DNA of 64,000 nt from an uncultured Dechloromonas sp. (lineage in GTDB: Bacteria > Pseudomonadota > Gammaproteobacteria > Burkholderiales > Rhodocyclaceae), in assembly GCF_945957265.1 (NCBI RefSeq), contig NZ_CAMFKO010000002.1, positions 124,001-188,000 of the forward strand, given 5' to 3'. The translations under genes were made by a program, and so were the position numbers. Positions 42,118 through 51,636 of the stretch are shown piece by piece. Every line of letters starts with the position of its first letter. The first letter of the stretch is position 1. Under the pieces are notes generated by a model. It ran no database searches and was not told the origin of the DNA. It worked only from the letters and a program-made list of their open reading frames with translations.

Positions 42118-45100
42118 GTGACCGAAACTAAACACACCCAATTCAAAAAGCGCGCCGTGGCTCTTGCCGTCGCGTCGTGTTTGTCGTTCGCGCCGTTGAT
42201 CGCCCAGGCAGCCGGTCTCGGGAAACTGACAGTTCTGTCAGGGCTGGGGCAGCCTTTGCGAGCCGAACTGGATATCGGCGCCACGAAGGACGAATTGGCC
42301 GGGATGAGCGCCCGGCTGGCGCCGCAGGATGCGTTCAGGCAGGCCGGTGTGGACTTCGCCAGCGTGCTGCTCGACCTGCGTTTCGCGGTCGAAAAGCGTC
42401 CCGGTGGACAGGCGGTGGTCAAGGTCTCGTCGTCGAAACCGATCAACGAGCCCTTCCTGGATTTCCTCGTCGAGCTGAACTGGCCGGCCGGCCGTCTGGT
42501 TCGCGAATATACTTTCCTGCTCGATCCGCCTGAGATCGCAGCCAGGCAAACCTCGCGTCCGGTCGCCGAGGCGCGCATCGTTGAAACGGTGCGCGGGGGC
42601 GGCGCCGCGGAAGAGCGCCCGGCCCCGGTCAGGGCGGCACCGCGCCCGGCTGCGGTCCCGAAGGTCGCGGCCGAACCGAAGCCCAGGGCGGAAAGCGGCA
42701 ATACCCGCGTCGTCGAAAGCGGCGACACGCTGCGCAAGATCGCGGATGAAACCAGGCACGATGGAGTCACGCTCGAGCAGATGCTCGTCGGCTTGTTCCA
42801 AAGCAACCCGGATGCGTTCATCGCCCAGAACGTCAATCGCCTCAAGGCGGGCGCCATTCTGAACATACCCGAGAAAGCCGCCGTGGAATCGGTTTCTCCG
42901 GCCGAGGCGCGCAAGATCTACGTGGCCCAGACCAGCGACTGGAACAACTATCGCCAGAAACTGGCCGCCAGCACTGCCAAGACGCCGGCCAAGGCCGACG
43001 AGGGCGGCGCCCAGTCCAGTTCGGGCAAGATCACCGCCAAGGTCGAGGAAAAGGCGGCGCCTGCTGATCAGGCCAAGGACCAGCTGAAGGTTGCCCGTAC
43101 CGACGCCGCTGCCAAGGGGGCTGCGGCCGCCAAGGCCGCCGAGACGGCGGAGCAGGTTGCCCGCGACAAGGCGCTGAAGGATGCGCAGGAACGCATGGCA
43201 GTTCTCGAGAAGAACGTCGGCGAGTTGCAGAAGCTGCTGGAAATGAAGAGCCAGAAGCTTGCCGAGTTGCAGCAGGCGCCGAAGAAGGAAGAACCGAAGC
43301 CGGTCGAGCCGCCGAAGCCGGCGCCGAAGGTCGAGGAGCCGCCCAAGCCTGTCGAAGTGCCGAAGCCGGTTGAACCCCCGAAAGCCGCCGAGGAGCCGAA
43401 GCCGGTCGAGGCGCCCAAGCCGGCGGAGGTCAAGCCGGCTGCGCCGGCAAAGCCGGTCGAGCCGGCGAAGGCCGTGACGCCGCCGGTCCCCGCTCCCGTC
43501 GAGGAGCCGGGTATTGTCGATTCCCTGATGGAAGACCCGCTGCCGCTGGTGGGCGGCGGTGGCGTGCTCGCCTTGCTGGCGGCCTATTTCGTGGCGCGGC
43601 GCCGGCGTACCCAGGGTTCGTCGGTTGAAACGACCGCAGCGCCGATGCCGTCGAGCCTCGGTCCGAATTCCGTCTTCCGCATGACGGGCGGACAAAGCGT
43701 CGATACCGGCAATACGCCGCCGCAGACAGGCGACTTCAGCCAGACCGGACCGGGGACGATCGATACAGACGAGGTCGATCCCGTTGCCGAAGCCGACGTC
43801 TATATGGCCTACGGGCGCGATACCCAGGCCGAGGAAATCCTGCTCGAGGCATTGCAGAAGGATCCCCAGCGCACGGCGATCCACGCCAAGCTCCTGGAAA
43901 TCTATGCCAACCGGCGCAGCCTGAAGCAATTCGAGACGCTCGCCAGCGAACTCTATGCGCAGACCGCCGGCGTCGGACCGGATTGGGAGAAGGTGGCCCT
44001 GCTCGGCGCCGCACTCGATCCCGGCAATCCGCTTTACGGCGGCTCCCCGTCGCCGGCTGCGGCTGTCGACAGCCTGCTGTCCGAACCCGAGGCCGTTCCC
44101 GAAATCCCCTCCCTGCCGGAGAGCTTTGCCGCCGAGCCGGTTGTCGAAGCGGTGCCGCCGTCCGAGGACTTGCCGGATGCGCCCGTTGACGAGCCGTCCG
44201 CTGCGCTTCACGAGATCGGATTCGCCGACGGCGTCGAGCGGGATACCATGGTCATCGCCAAGGAACCGCTCCAGCCCGGCCTGGCGAGCGAGCCGACCCC
44301 GGTCGTCGACAATCCGGCCGACAACGTGGATGGCATGACCCTCGACTTCGATCTGGGCGAGGCCACGGTTGCTCCGGAATTCAGCGAATCCAAGGAGGCT
44401 TCGGCGGAAGAGGCTGCGCTGCAGGGCGGCGATGCGCTCGATTTCGATCTGGCTGCCGAGTTTGGCGAGCCGGAGCCGCAAGTGCAGCCGCTTGCGGAAC
44501 CCGAGCCGGTCGCGCTGGCCCGGGACGAATCGCCGGCGGATTCCGACGCCATCGATTTCGATCTGAACATGCCGGAAGAGTCCTTGCTGGAGCAGTCGTC
44601 CGCCGATGTGCCGGCGCCTGATTTCTCGCCGGAGGGAACGCTGGTGATGCCGTCGGCTTCGGTCTCCGAGGACTTCGATGTCGGCCTGGGAACCTGGGTC
44701 GGCGTCGAGGGGCAGGGGGTTTCCGTGGATACCACGGAAAGCGCCGATGCAGCCACGGATCCTTCGCTGACGCGCACGGTGGTCAATTCGCTGGCCGGCA
44801 CGGATACCTTCGTCGGCGGCGAGGATCTGCTGAATTTCGGTCGCGAGAGCTCGCCCGAGAATCTGACCAGCACGGTCGTCAATACGGGCATGGTGGATAG
44901 CGATGCGCTGGAGTTCGACGTCAAGCTGAGCGAGTCCGTCTTCCTGGGCGAGCCGATGACGCCTCCGGAGTTCGATATCGGCTCGATCAATCTCGACCTC
45001 TCTGCCCAGCCGGAGCCGGTACCCGAAGCGCCGGCCGCTCCGCTCGCCGAACCGGCGGCGCCGTCGGCCGCTGCGGCACCGGTGCAGGATGCGCAGTGGG

Positions 45101-45252
45101 AGGAAGTCAATACCAAGCTCGACCTGGCCAAGGCCTACGAAGAGATGGGTGACCTCGAAGGGGCGCGCGAGTTGTTGCAGGAGGTCGTCAGCGAGGGGCC
45201 GGTGGATCTGGTCGAACAGGCGAAAACCATCCTCGGCCGCATAGCCGGGTAG
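42118..45252 (+). CDS. fimV: FimV-like polar/pilus assembly protein
   Basis: A 1044-residue protein linking peptidoglycan to polar type IV pilus and motility functions. A signal peptide ends near AQA-AGLGKL, the FimV N-terminal domain follows (about 35-135), then a LysM module (about 198-245: VVESGDTLRKIADETR), a Pro/Glu/Lys-rich coiled region (about 290-460), a single transmembrane helix (about 476-490, VLALLAAYFVA) with basic stop-transfer, a long acidic cytoplasmic region with repeated LDFDL-like motifs, and the C-terminal TPR-like FimV domain (LDLAKAYEEMGDLEGARELL). Starts on GTG 42,118. The place between asd and truA is the usual one. Confidence 0.95.
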   Translation: MTETKHTQFKKRAVALAVASCLSFAPLIAQAAGLGKLTVLSGLGQPLRAELDIGATKDELAGMSARLAPQDAFRQAGVDFASVLLDLRFAVEKRPGGQAVVKVSSSKPINEPFLDFLVELNWPAGRLVREYTFLLDPPEIAARQTSRPVAEARIVETVRGGGAAEERPAPVRAAPRPAAVPKVAAEPKPRAESGNTRVVESGDTLRKIADETRHDGVTLEQMLVGLFQSNPDAFIAQNVNRLKAGAILNIPEKAAVESVSPAEARKIYVAQTSDWNNYRQKLAASTAKTPAKADEGGAQSSSGKITAKVEEKAAPADQAKDQLKVARTDAAAKGAAAAKAAETAEQVARDKALKDAQERMAVLEKNVGELQKLLEMKSQKLAELQQAPKKEEPKPVEPPKPAPKVEEPPKPVEVPKPVEPPKAAEEPKPVEAPKPAEVKPAAPAKPVEPAKAVTPPVPAPVEEPGIVDSLMEDPLPLVGGGGVLALLAAYFVARRRRTQGSSVETTAAPMPSSLGPNSVFRMTGGQSVDTGNTPPQTGDFSQTGPGTIDTDEVDPVAEADVYMAYGRDTQAEEILLEALQKDPQRTAIHAKLLEIYANRRSLKQFETLASELYAQTAGVGPDWEKVALLGAALDPGNPLYGGSPSPAAAVDSLLSEPEAVPEIPSLPESFAAEPVVEAVPPSEDLPDAPVDEPSAALHEIGFADGVERDTMVIAKEPLQPGLASEPTPVVDNPADNVDGMTLDFDLGEATVAPEFSESKEASAEEAALQGGDALDFDLAAEFGEPEPQVQPLAEPEPVALARDESPADSDAIDFDLNMPEESLLEQSSADVPAPDFSPEGTLVMPSASVSEDFDVGLGTWVGVEGQGVSVDTTESADAATDPSLTRTVVNSLAGTDTFVGGEDLLNFGRESSPENLTSTVVNTGMVDSDALEFDVKLSESVFLGEPMTPPEFDIGSINLDLSAQPEPVPEAPAAPLAEPAAPSAAAAPVQDAQWEEVNTKLDLAKAYEEMGDLEGARELLQEVVSEGPVDLVEQAKTILGRIAG

Positions 45253-45270
45253 AATCCGGGTTTGCGAATG

Positions 45271-45298
45271 GCACATGGCCCCGCGAGGGGCCATGTGC
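45271..45298. terminator. Perfect hairpin after fimV
   Basis: 12-bp arms GCACATGGCCCC/GGGGCCATGTGC around GCGA, 19 bases after the fimV stop. No good T-run, so it may be attenuator-like. It also covers ATG 45,268, which argues against that codon as the next start. Confidence 0.6.
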
Positions 45299-45315
45299 AT
45301 TTGGGGAGCCTGAGT

Positions 45316-45909
45316 TTGCATCCATCCTGTGCCTTGATCGTCTGGCTGGCCGCTGTCGTCGGTGCGCAGTTCGTCGGCTATGCCGGCCTGGCGCTGCTGG
45401 CCGTGGCGGCGCTGGCCCTGGCGCCGCGCAGTGCGTATCGCTGGCTGGGCTATGTGCGCCGGGCCAGATGGTTGCTGCTGACGCTGTGGCTGATCCTGGC
45501 CTACAACGCGCCGGGCGAGGCCTGGCTGGACAAGCCCTGGGCGCCGACCTACGAAGGCATGGCCGAAGCCGGCTTGCAGGCGGTTCGCCTGCTGGTCATG
45601 CTGCTCTGGCTGGCCTGGCTGTTCACCGTCCAGGGGCGGGACGGGATGGTCAGCGGTTTGTGGGGGCTGCTTCGTCCCTGGGGCAGGTTCGGCGGCAAGG
45701 CCGAGCGCCTGGTCGTTCGCCTGTCGCTGGTTCTCGACAACCTGCAGGCGCCCCAGGAAAAAGGGGCATGGCGGCGCATGCTGCTGGCCGGCGCGCACCA
45801 TGCCGAGGGGCCGTCCAGCCTCGGTTTTCTTGTCGTGCCATGGGCGCCCCGGGACAGCCTGGCGGTGCTGGGGTGTATTGCGGGGCTAGTCGGAGTATGG
45901 ATGTGGTGA
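45316..45909 (+). CDS. Conserved membrane protein, CbiQ-like
   Basis: A 197-residue hydrophobic protein with about four membrane helices and a cytoplasmic region (YVRRARWLLLTLWLILAYN, LRPWGRFGGKAERLVVRLSLVL). It resembles short CbiQ/ECF-T-like proteins found between fimV and truA in betaproteobacteria. No partner ATPase or substrate-binding gene is near, so transport is uncertain. TTG 45,316 has GGGGAG ahead of it and is preferred; ATG 45,268 sits in the hairpin. The truA start overlaps its end. Confidence 0.65.
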   Translation: MHPSCALIVWLAAVVGAQFVGYAGLALLAVAALALAPRSAYRWLGYVRRARWLLLTLWLILAYNAPGEAWLDKPWAPTYEGMAEAGLQAVRLLVMLLWLAWLFTVQGRDGMVSGLWGLLRPWGRFGGKAERLVVRLSLVLDNLQAPQEKGAWRRMLLAGAHHAEGPSSLGFLVVPWAPRDSLAVLGCIAGLVGVWMW

Positions 45910-46694
45910 GAGTTGCGCTTGGGGTTGAATACTGCGGCACGAATTTTCGCGGCTGGCAGAGCCAGGCCGGTGGCGGGACGGTGCAGGATGCGCTGGAGCA
46001 TGCCCTGCGCCAGATCGCCGGCGTGCCGGTCGGGGTGCTTTGCGCCGGACGCACCGATGCCGGGGTGCACGCCACGCAGCAGGTTGTCCATTTCGATACC
46101 GATGTCGAACGGCCGCTGAGCGCCTGGGTGCGCGGCGTCAATTCCAACCTGCCGGACGGGGTGGCGGTGCGCTGGGCCATGCCGGTGAGAGATGAATTCC
46201 ACGCTCGTTTCAGCGCCCGTGGCCGGCGTTACCGCTACCTGCTGCTCAACCGGGCGCAGCGCCCGGGCTTGTGGCAGGGCCGGCTGGGCTGGTTCCATCT
46301 GCCGCTCGATGTCGCCGCCATGCAGCAGGCGGCCGCCCGCCTGCTCGGCGAGCACGATTTTTCGGCCTTCCGGGCGGCCGAGTGCCAGGCCAAGTCGCCG
46401 GTCAAGACGATGACCCACGCGTCGGTGCGCCAGTTCGGCAGCATGCTCGTCTTCGACTTCGAGGCCAGCGCCTTCCTGCACCACATGGTGCGCAACCTGG
46501 TCGGCACCCTGGTCCACATCGGCAAAGGCGCCCAGGCGCCCGGCTGGGTCGACGAATTGCTGGGCATGAAGGACCGCAAGCTGGCGGCGCCGACCTTTTC
46601 GCCGGACGGGCTGTATTTCCGCGGCCCGGTCTATGAGGCGCACTGGGGCCTGCCGGACCCGGCGGACGATTTTCTCGATGGGATACTGACATGA
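45897..46694 (+). CDS. truA: tRNA pseudouridine(38-40) synthase
   Basis: A 265-residue enzyme isomerising uridines at positions 38-40 of tRNA. The catalytic aspartate is in GRTDAGVHA, and RYRYLLLN and FLHHMVRNLVGTLV are conserved. ATG 45,897 (MDVVRVAL) overlaps the previous gene by 13 bases. trpF overlaps its stop (ATGA). Confidence 0.96.
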   Translation: MDVVRVALGVEYCGTNFRGWQSQAGGGTVQDALEHALRQIAGVPVGVLCAGRTDAGVHATQQVVHFDTDVERPLSAWVRGVNSNLPDGVAVRWAMPVRDEFHARFSARGRRYRYLLLNRAQRPGLWQGRLGWFHLPLDVAAMQQAAARLLGEHDFSAFRAAECQAKSPVKTMTHASVRQFGSMLVFDFEASAFLHHMVRNLVGTLVHIGKGAQAPGWVDELLGMKDRKLAAPTFSPDGLYFRGPVYEAHWGLPDPADDFLDGILT

Positions 46695-47317
46695 GAACCC
46701 GTATCAAGATCTGCGGACTGACCCGCGAGGCGGATGTCGATGCGGCCGTGGCGGCGGGCGCCGACGCCATCGGCTTCGTGCTCTATCCGCCCAGCCCGCG
46801 CTATGTGACGCCGCAACGGGCGGCCGAACTGGCACGGCGCATTCCGCCCTTCGTCGATGTCGTCGGGCTGTTCGTCAACGAGGCGCCCGACGTCGTCAGG
46901 GCTGCCTGCGATGCCCTGCCGATCAACCTCCTGCAGTTCCATGGCGACGAAGACGCAGCCTATTGCCGCCAGTTTTCAAGACCTTGGCTGCGGGCGGCAC
47001 GGGTGAGGCCGGGCCTCGATCTGGTAGAATTCGCCCGCTCGTTTCCCGAAGCCCGGGGCTTGCTGCTCGATGCCTTCGTCGAAGGCTATGGCGGCGGTGG
47101 CCACGTCTTCGACTGGACGCTGATTCCGCCCGGTTTGCCCGGTTACCTGGTGCTCTCCGGCGGTCTGAACGCGGACAACGTCGGCGAAGCCATCCGGCGC
47201 GTCAGGCCGGTGGCGGTCGATGTGTCGTCGGGAGTGGAAATGGGCAAGGGCATCAAGGATCACGCAAAAATCGCTGCCTTCGTGGCGGCCGTACGGAAAG
47301 CCGATGAGTCAATATAA
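46691..47317 (+). CDS. trpF: Phosphoribosylanthranilate isomerase
   Basis: A 208-residue TIM barrel of tryptophan synthesis. [10 protein letters not shown] gives the catalytic Cys8, [13 protein letters not shown] the acid, and [10 protein letters not shown] the phosphate loop. Overlaps truA by 4 bases and trpB by 14. The truA-trpF-trpB-trpA order separates these from trpGDC, as in other betaproteobacteria. Confidence 0.96.
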   Translation: MRTRIKICGLTREADVDAAVAAGADAIGFVLYPPSPRYVTPQRAAELARRIPPFVDVVGLFVNEAPDVVRAACDALPINLLQFHGDEDAAYCRQFSRPWLRAARVRPGLDLVEFARSFPEARGLLLDAFVEGYGGGGHVFDWTLIPPGLPGYLVLSGGLNADNVGEAIRRVRPVAVDVSSGVEMGKGIKDHAKIAAFVAAVRKADESI

Positions 47318-48503
47318 CTTCCCCGACGCCAAGGGCCATTTCGGCCCCTATGGCGGTGTATTTGTCGCCGAGACGCTGTTTGGCGCGCTCGACGAACTGA
47401 AGGCCGCCTATGCCGCCGCCCAGGCCGATCCGGCTTTCCGCGCCGAATACGAATACGAGTTGAAGCACTTCGTCGGCCGCCCGTCGCCGATCTACCACGC
47501 CAAGCGCTGGTCCGACCTGCTCGGCGGCGCGCAGATCTACCTCAAGCGCGAGGACCTGAACCACACCGGCGCCCACAAGGTGAACAACTGCATCGGCCAG
47601 GCCATGCTCGCCAAGCGCATGGGCAAGCCGCGCGTCATCGCCGAAACAGGCGCCGGCCAGCACGGCGTCGCCACGGCCACGGTCGCCGCCCGCTACGGCA
47701 TGGAATGCGTGGTGTACATGGGCAGCGAGGACGTCAAGCGCCAGGCCGCCAACGTCTATCGAATGAAGCTGCTCGGCGCCACCGTCGTGCCCGTGGAAAG
47801 CGGCTCGAAGACCCTGAAGGACGCGCTGAACGAAGCGATGCGCGACTGGGTCACCAACATCCACAACACCTTCTACATCATCGGCACGGTCGCCGGGCCG
47901 CACCCGTACCCGATGCTGGTCCGCGATTTCCAGAAGATCATCGGCGAGGAATGCCTGACGCAGATGCCGGAAATGGCCGGGCGCCAGCCGGATGCGGTGA
48001 TCGCCGCGGTCGGTGGCGGTTCCAACGCGATGGGCATCTTCTACCCCTACATCGATGTCGAGGGCGTCCGCCTGATCGGCGTCGAAGCCGCCGGTTCCGG
48101 TCTCGCGACGGGCAAGCACTCCGCCTCGCTGACCGCCGGCGTGCCGGGCGTGCTGCACGGCAACCGCACCTACCTGCTGCAGGACGAGGACGGCCAGATC
48201 ATCGAGACGCATTCGATTTCGGCCGGCCTCGATTACCCGGGCGTCGGTCCGGAACATGCATGGCTCAAGGACATCGGGCGTGCCGAGTACCAATTGATCG
48301 ACGATGCCGAGGCTCTGGAAGCCTTCCACAACCTGTGCCGCCTCGAAGGCATCATCCCGGCGCTCGAATCCAGCCACGCCCTGGCCTATGCCGCCAAGCT
48401 GGCGCCTCAGCTTTCCAAGGACAAGATTCTGCTGGTCAACCTCTCCGGCCGGGGTGACAAGGACATGCACACCGTGGCCGAGAAGTCGGGGATCGTATTT
48501 TGA
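47304..48503 (+). CDS. trpB: Tryptophan synthase beta chain
   Basis: A 399-residue PLP enzyme joining indole and serine. The PLP lysine is K92 in [17 protein letters not shown] binds phosphate. Starts inside trpF ([18 protein letters not shown]). Normal length. A GC-rich repeat element separates it from trpA. Confidence 0.97.
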   Translation: MSQYNFPDAKGHFGPYGGVFVAETLFGALDELKAAYAAAQADPAFRAEYEYELKHFVGRPSPIYHAKRWSDLLGGAQIYLKREDLNHTGAHKVNNCIGQAMLAKRMGKPRVIAETGAGQHGVATATVAARYGMECVVYMGSEDVKRQAANVYRMKLLGATVVPVESGSKTLKDALNEAMRDWVTNIHNTFYIIGTVAGPHPYPMLVRDFQKIIGEECLTQMPEMAGRQPDAVIAAVGGGSNAMGIFYPYIDVEGVRLIGVEAAGSGLATGKHSASLTAGVPGVLHGNRTYLLQDEDGQIIETHSISAGLDYPGVGPEHAWLKDIGRAEYQLIDDAEALEAFHNLCRLEGIIPALESSHALAYAAKLAPQLSKDKILLVNLSGRGDKDMHTVAEKSGIVF

Positions 48504-48507
48504 TGCC

Positions 48508-48575
48508 CCCACGCTCATTTCATTCGCTGCCCCCCGCGGGGGCGCCGGCCTCCTTTGGGGCGGCCCGGCAGGAGT
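48508..48575. repeat. GC-rich intergenic repeat element between trpB and trpA
   Basis: The 79-base spacer contains GCTGCCCCCCGCGGGGGCG and a second GC block TTTGGGGCGGCCCGGCA. Both can pair internally. The sequence looks like the dispersed CCCCC/GGGGG intergenic repeats frequent in betaproteobacteria. It interrupts an otherwise overlapping gene chain. Confidence 0.5.
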
Positions 48576-48582
48576 CCGTTTG

Positions 48583-49389
48583 ATGTCGCGCATCCAAAAA
48601 GCTTTCGAACGCCTGAATGGCGAGGGCCGCAAGGCGCTGATTCCCTTCATCACCGCCGGCGACCCGAATGCCGACCTGACCGTGCCGCTGATGCACGCCC
48701 TGGTCGAAGCCGGCGCCGACGTCATCGAACTGGGCGTGCCGTTCTCCGATCCGATGGCCGACGGCCCGACCATCCAGCGCGCGTCCGAGCGCGCCCTGGC
48801 GCGCGGCATGACGCTGCGCAAGGTGCTGCAGCTGGTGAGCACTTTCCGCACGGTCGATGACAAGACGCCGGTGGTGCTGATGGGCTACGCCAACCCGATC
48901 GAAGCCATGGGGCTGGAGCGTTTCGCCGAAAAGGCCGCCCAGTCCGGCGTTGACGGCGTTCTGGTGGTCGATTACCCGCCCGAGGAAGCCGAGGATTTCG
49001 GCGCCGCGATGAGGGCGCACGGCCTCGATCCGATCTTCCTGATCGCGCCGACCTCCAGCCCGGAGCGTATCGCCCACGTGGCGACCATCGCCAGCGGCTA
49101 TGTCTATTACGTGTCGCTGGCCGGGGTGACCGGTTCCGGCGCCCTGAATGTCGATGCCGTGGCCGAGCGCCTGCCGGCCATTCGCGAGAAGACCGGCCTG
49201 CCGGTCGGCGTCGGTTTCGGCATCCGCGATGCCGCCACGGCCTCGCGCATCGCCGCCTTTGCCGATGCCGTCGTCGTCGGCAGCCGGATTATCGAAGAAA
49301 TTGAAAAATCCACGCCGGAAACCGCATGTGCCAACGTCAAGGCACTGGTTGCGGATATCCGGCGCGGTGTGGATGAGGTGAAAAAATGA
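48583..49389 (+). CDS. trpA: Tryptophan synthase alpha chain
   Basis: A 268-residue TIM barrel cleaving indole-glycerol phosphate and passing indole to TrpB. The catalytic glutamate is in [19 protein letters not shown] and GVGFGIRDA are family marks. ATG 48,583 ([11 protein letters not shown]) has GGAGT ahead of it. accD starts in its last four bases. Confidence 0.97.
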   Translation: MSRIQKAFERLNGEGRKALIPFITAGDPNADLTVPLMHALVEAGADVIELGVPFSDPMADGPTIQRASERALARGMTLRKVLQLVSTFRTVDDKTPVVLMGYANPIEAMGLERFAEKAAQSGVDGVLVVDYPPEEAEDFGAAMRAHGLDPIFLIAPTSSPERIAHVATIASGYVYYVSLAGVTGSGALNVDAVAERLPAIREKTGLPVGVGFGIRDAATASRIAAFADAVVVGSRIIEEIEKSTPETACANVKALVADIRRGVDEVKK

Positions 49390-50255
49390 GCTGGCTGACC
49401 AAACTGCTGCCCCCGAAGATCAAGCGCGAGCAAGGCCCGCAGCGCCGCGGCAATCTGCCGGAAGGCCTGTGGAGCAAGTGCCCGTCGTGCGAGGCGGTGC
49501 TCTACGCGACCGATCTTGAAAACAACATGCAGGTCTGCCCCAAGTGCGGCCATCACAACCGCCTGAATTCGCGCCAGCGCCTCGACATGCTGCTCGATGC
49601 CGAAGGCCGTTTCGAGATCGGCGCCGAAGTGGTGCCGGTGGACAGCCTGAAGTTCAAGGATTCCAAGAAGTACCCGGATCGCCTGATGGAAGCCAACGTG
49701 GCGACCGGCGAGAGCGATTCCCTGGTCGTCCTGCAGGGCGCCATCAAGACCATCCCGGTCGTCGCCGCCGCCTTCGAGTTCGAATTCATGGGCGGCTCGA
49801 TGGGCTCCGTGCTCGGCGAGCGCTTCGTGCGCGGCGTGCAGAATGCCGTCGAACAGAAGATGCCCTTCATCTGCATCACCGCTTCCGGCGGCGCCCGCAT
49901 GCAGGAAGGCCTGTTCTCGCTGATGCAGATGGCCAAGACGACGGCCGCCCTGACCAAACTGTCGGAAGCCGGCCTGCCCTTCATCTCCATCCTGACCGAC
50001 CCGACCATGGGCGGCGTTTCGGCCTCCTTCGCCTTCGTCGGCGACGTGGTGATCGCCGAGCCCAAGGCCCTGATCGGCTTCGCCGGCCCGCGCGTCATCG
50101 AGCAGACGGTGCGCGAGAAACTGCCGGAAGGCTTCCAGCGTTCCGAGTTCATCCTCGAAAAGGGCGCCATCGACATGATCGTCGACCGTCGCGACATGCG
50201 CGAGCAGGTCGCCCGCGCGCTGGCGCTGCTGCTCAAACTGCCGGCGGCAGCTTGA
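49386..50255 (+). CDS. accD: Acetyl-CoA carboxylase carboxyltransferase subunit beta
   Basis: A 289-residue partner of AccA. The N-terminal zinc ribbon (CPSCEAVLY ... CPKCGHHNR) and the carboxyltransferase core ([23 protein letters not shown]) are intact. Overlaps trpA by 4 bases. The downstream spacer is a repeat-rich hairpin region before folC. Confidence 0.97.
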   Translation: MSWLTKLLPPKIKREQGPQRRGNLPEGLWSKCPSCEAVLYATDLENNMQVCPKCGHHNRLNSRQRLDMLLDAEGRFEIGAEVVPVDSLKFKDSKKYPDRLMEANVATGESDSLVVLQGAIKTIPVVAAAFEFEFMGGSMGSVLGERFVRGVQNAVEQKMPFICITASGGARMQEGLFSLMQMAKTTAALTKLSEAGLPFISILTDPTMGGVSASFAFVGDVVIAEPKALIGFAGPRVIEQTVREKLPEGFQRSEFILEKGAIDMIVDRRDMREQVARALALLLKLPAAA

Positions 50256-50260
50256 GCAAG

Positions 50261-50332
50261 TTGTTAGTAGTTAGTCGCTAGTTGTTAGCTAGCAACTAAC
50301 GACTGGCAACTAACGACTGGCAACTGATGACT
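50261..50332. repeat. Low-GC direct and inverted repeat block between accD and folC
   Basis: Two adjacent copies of CAACTAACGACTGG (50,293-50,306 and 50,307-50,320) and a partial third running into the folC start. The left part (TTGTTAGTAGTTAGTCGCTAG) is the approximate reverse complement, so the block folds into a hairpin centred near 50,290. Its low GC contrasts with all flanking DNA. Confidence 0.75.
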
Positions 50333-51634
50333 AAAGAAGACTGGCTGCAACACCTCGAAGGCCTGCATCCGAAAGGGCAGGCCGGCATCGAACTGGGGCT
50401 GGACCGCATCCGCCTCGTCAAGGACACGCTCGGGCAGACGCAGCACTGCCCGGTGATCATCGTCGGCGGCACCAACGGCAAGGGCTCGACCTGCGCCTAC
50501 CTCGAAAGCATCATCGCCCGGGCCGGCTACAAGGTCGGCTGCTACACCTCGCCGCATCTGCTGGCCTATAACGAGCGGGTCCGCCTCGATGGCCGCCCGG
50601 TGAGCGACGCGGCCCTGTGCGCCGCCTTCGCGCGTGTCGAGGCGGCGAGGCAGAAGGCCGGCGATGTGGCGCTGACCTATTTCGAATTCGGCACGCTGGC
50701 CGCCTGGGAAGTGTTTGCCGAGGCCGGTGTCGAGGCGGCGGTTCTCGAGGTCGGGCTGGGCGGGCGCCTGGATGCCGTCAATGCCTACGAACCGGACGTT
50801 TCCGTCGTCACCACGGTGGCCCTCGACCACACCGACTGGCTGGGGCCGGATCGCGAGGCTATCGGCTTCGAGAAAGCCGGCATCTATCGCGCCGGCAAGC
50901 CGGCTTTGTACGCCGATCCCAATCCGCCGCAACGCCTGCTCGATCACGCGGCAGCCATCGGCGCCGACCTGCGCCTGATCGGCCGCGACTTCGGTTTCGA
51001 ACGCCCGGCGGCGGAAAGCAACGAAAACCGCCTGCAATGGCGCTGGTGGTGCCGTTCCGGCGACCAGCTGATCAAGCGGGCGCTGGCCTATCCCGGCCTG
51101 CGCGGGCCGACCCAGCTGTTCAACGCCGCCGTCGTGCTGGCCGCGCTGGATGCCATTGCCGACAAGCTGCCGGTGACCATGCAGGCCATCCGTCCTGGCC
51201 TGATCGAGACCGAACTGGCCGGCCGCTTCCAGGTCGTTCCGGGCAAGCCGGCGATCGTGCTCGATGTCGGGCACAACCCGCAGGCGGTCAAGGTGCTGGC
51301 CGACAACCTGTCGGGCATGGGCTTCTTCGACCGCACGCTGGCCGTCGTCGGCATGCTCGGCGACAAGGATATCGCCGGGGCGCTGGCGCCGCTCAAGGGC
51401 AAGGTCGATGTGTGGCATGTCGCCACCCTCGGCGGCCTGCGCGGAACGCCGGCCGACAAGCTGGCCGGGATCATCCTCGCCTCGGGGCTGGGCGGCGAGA
51501 TCTGCTGTCATGCCTCGGCGCAGGAGGCAATGCAGGCGGCCAAGGGGCAAGCCTCCGAAAGTGATAGAATCCTGGCCTTTGGATCCTTCCACACGGTAGC
51601 CGGTGCGCTCGAGGCGCTCGGGAAAACAGTCTGA
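50327..51634 (+). CDS. folC: Bifunctional dihydrofolate/folylpolyglutamate synthase
   Basis: A 435-residue Mur-ligase-fold enzyme that joins glutamate to dihydropteroate and folates. GGTNGKGSTCAYLE is the P-loop, YTSPHLLAYNER and VLEVGLGGRLDAVNAY are family marks, and LDVGHNPQA lies in the C-terminal domain. Its ATG lies at the edge of the repeat block, so the ribosome site is part of it. accD-folC-dedD-cvpA-purF is a widely conserved order. Confidence 0.96.
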   Translation: MTKEDWLQHLEGLHPKGQAGIELGLDRIRLVKDTLGQTQHCPVIIVGGTNGKGSTCAYLESIIARAGYKVGCYTSPHLLAYNERVRLDGRPVSDAALCAAFARVEAARQKAGDVALTYFEFGTLAAWEVFAEAGVEAAVLEVGLGGRLDAVNAYEPDVSVVTTVALDHTDWLGPDREAIGFEKAGIYRAGKPALYADPNPPQRLLDHAAAIGADLRLIGRDFGFERPAAESNENRLQWRWWCRSGDQLIKRALAYPGLRGPTQLFNAAVVLAALDAIADKLPVTMQAIRPGLIETELAGRFQVVPGKPAIVLDVGHNPQAVKVLADNLSGMGFFDRTLAVVGMLGDKDIAGALAPLKGKVDVWHVATLGGLRGTPADKLAGIILASGLGGEICCHASAQEAMQAAKGQASESDRILAFGSFHTVAGALEALGKTV

Positions 51635-51636
51635 TC

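Noticed and set aside
42238..45801. 1187-codon minus-strand open frame opposite fimV
   Set aside because: A shadow of high-GC codon use: it lies opposite fimV, which has a signal peptide, LysM and family domains; the antisense product has no recognisable domain.
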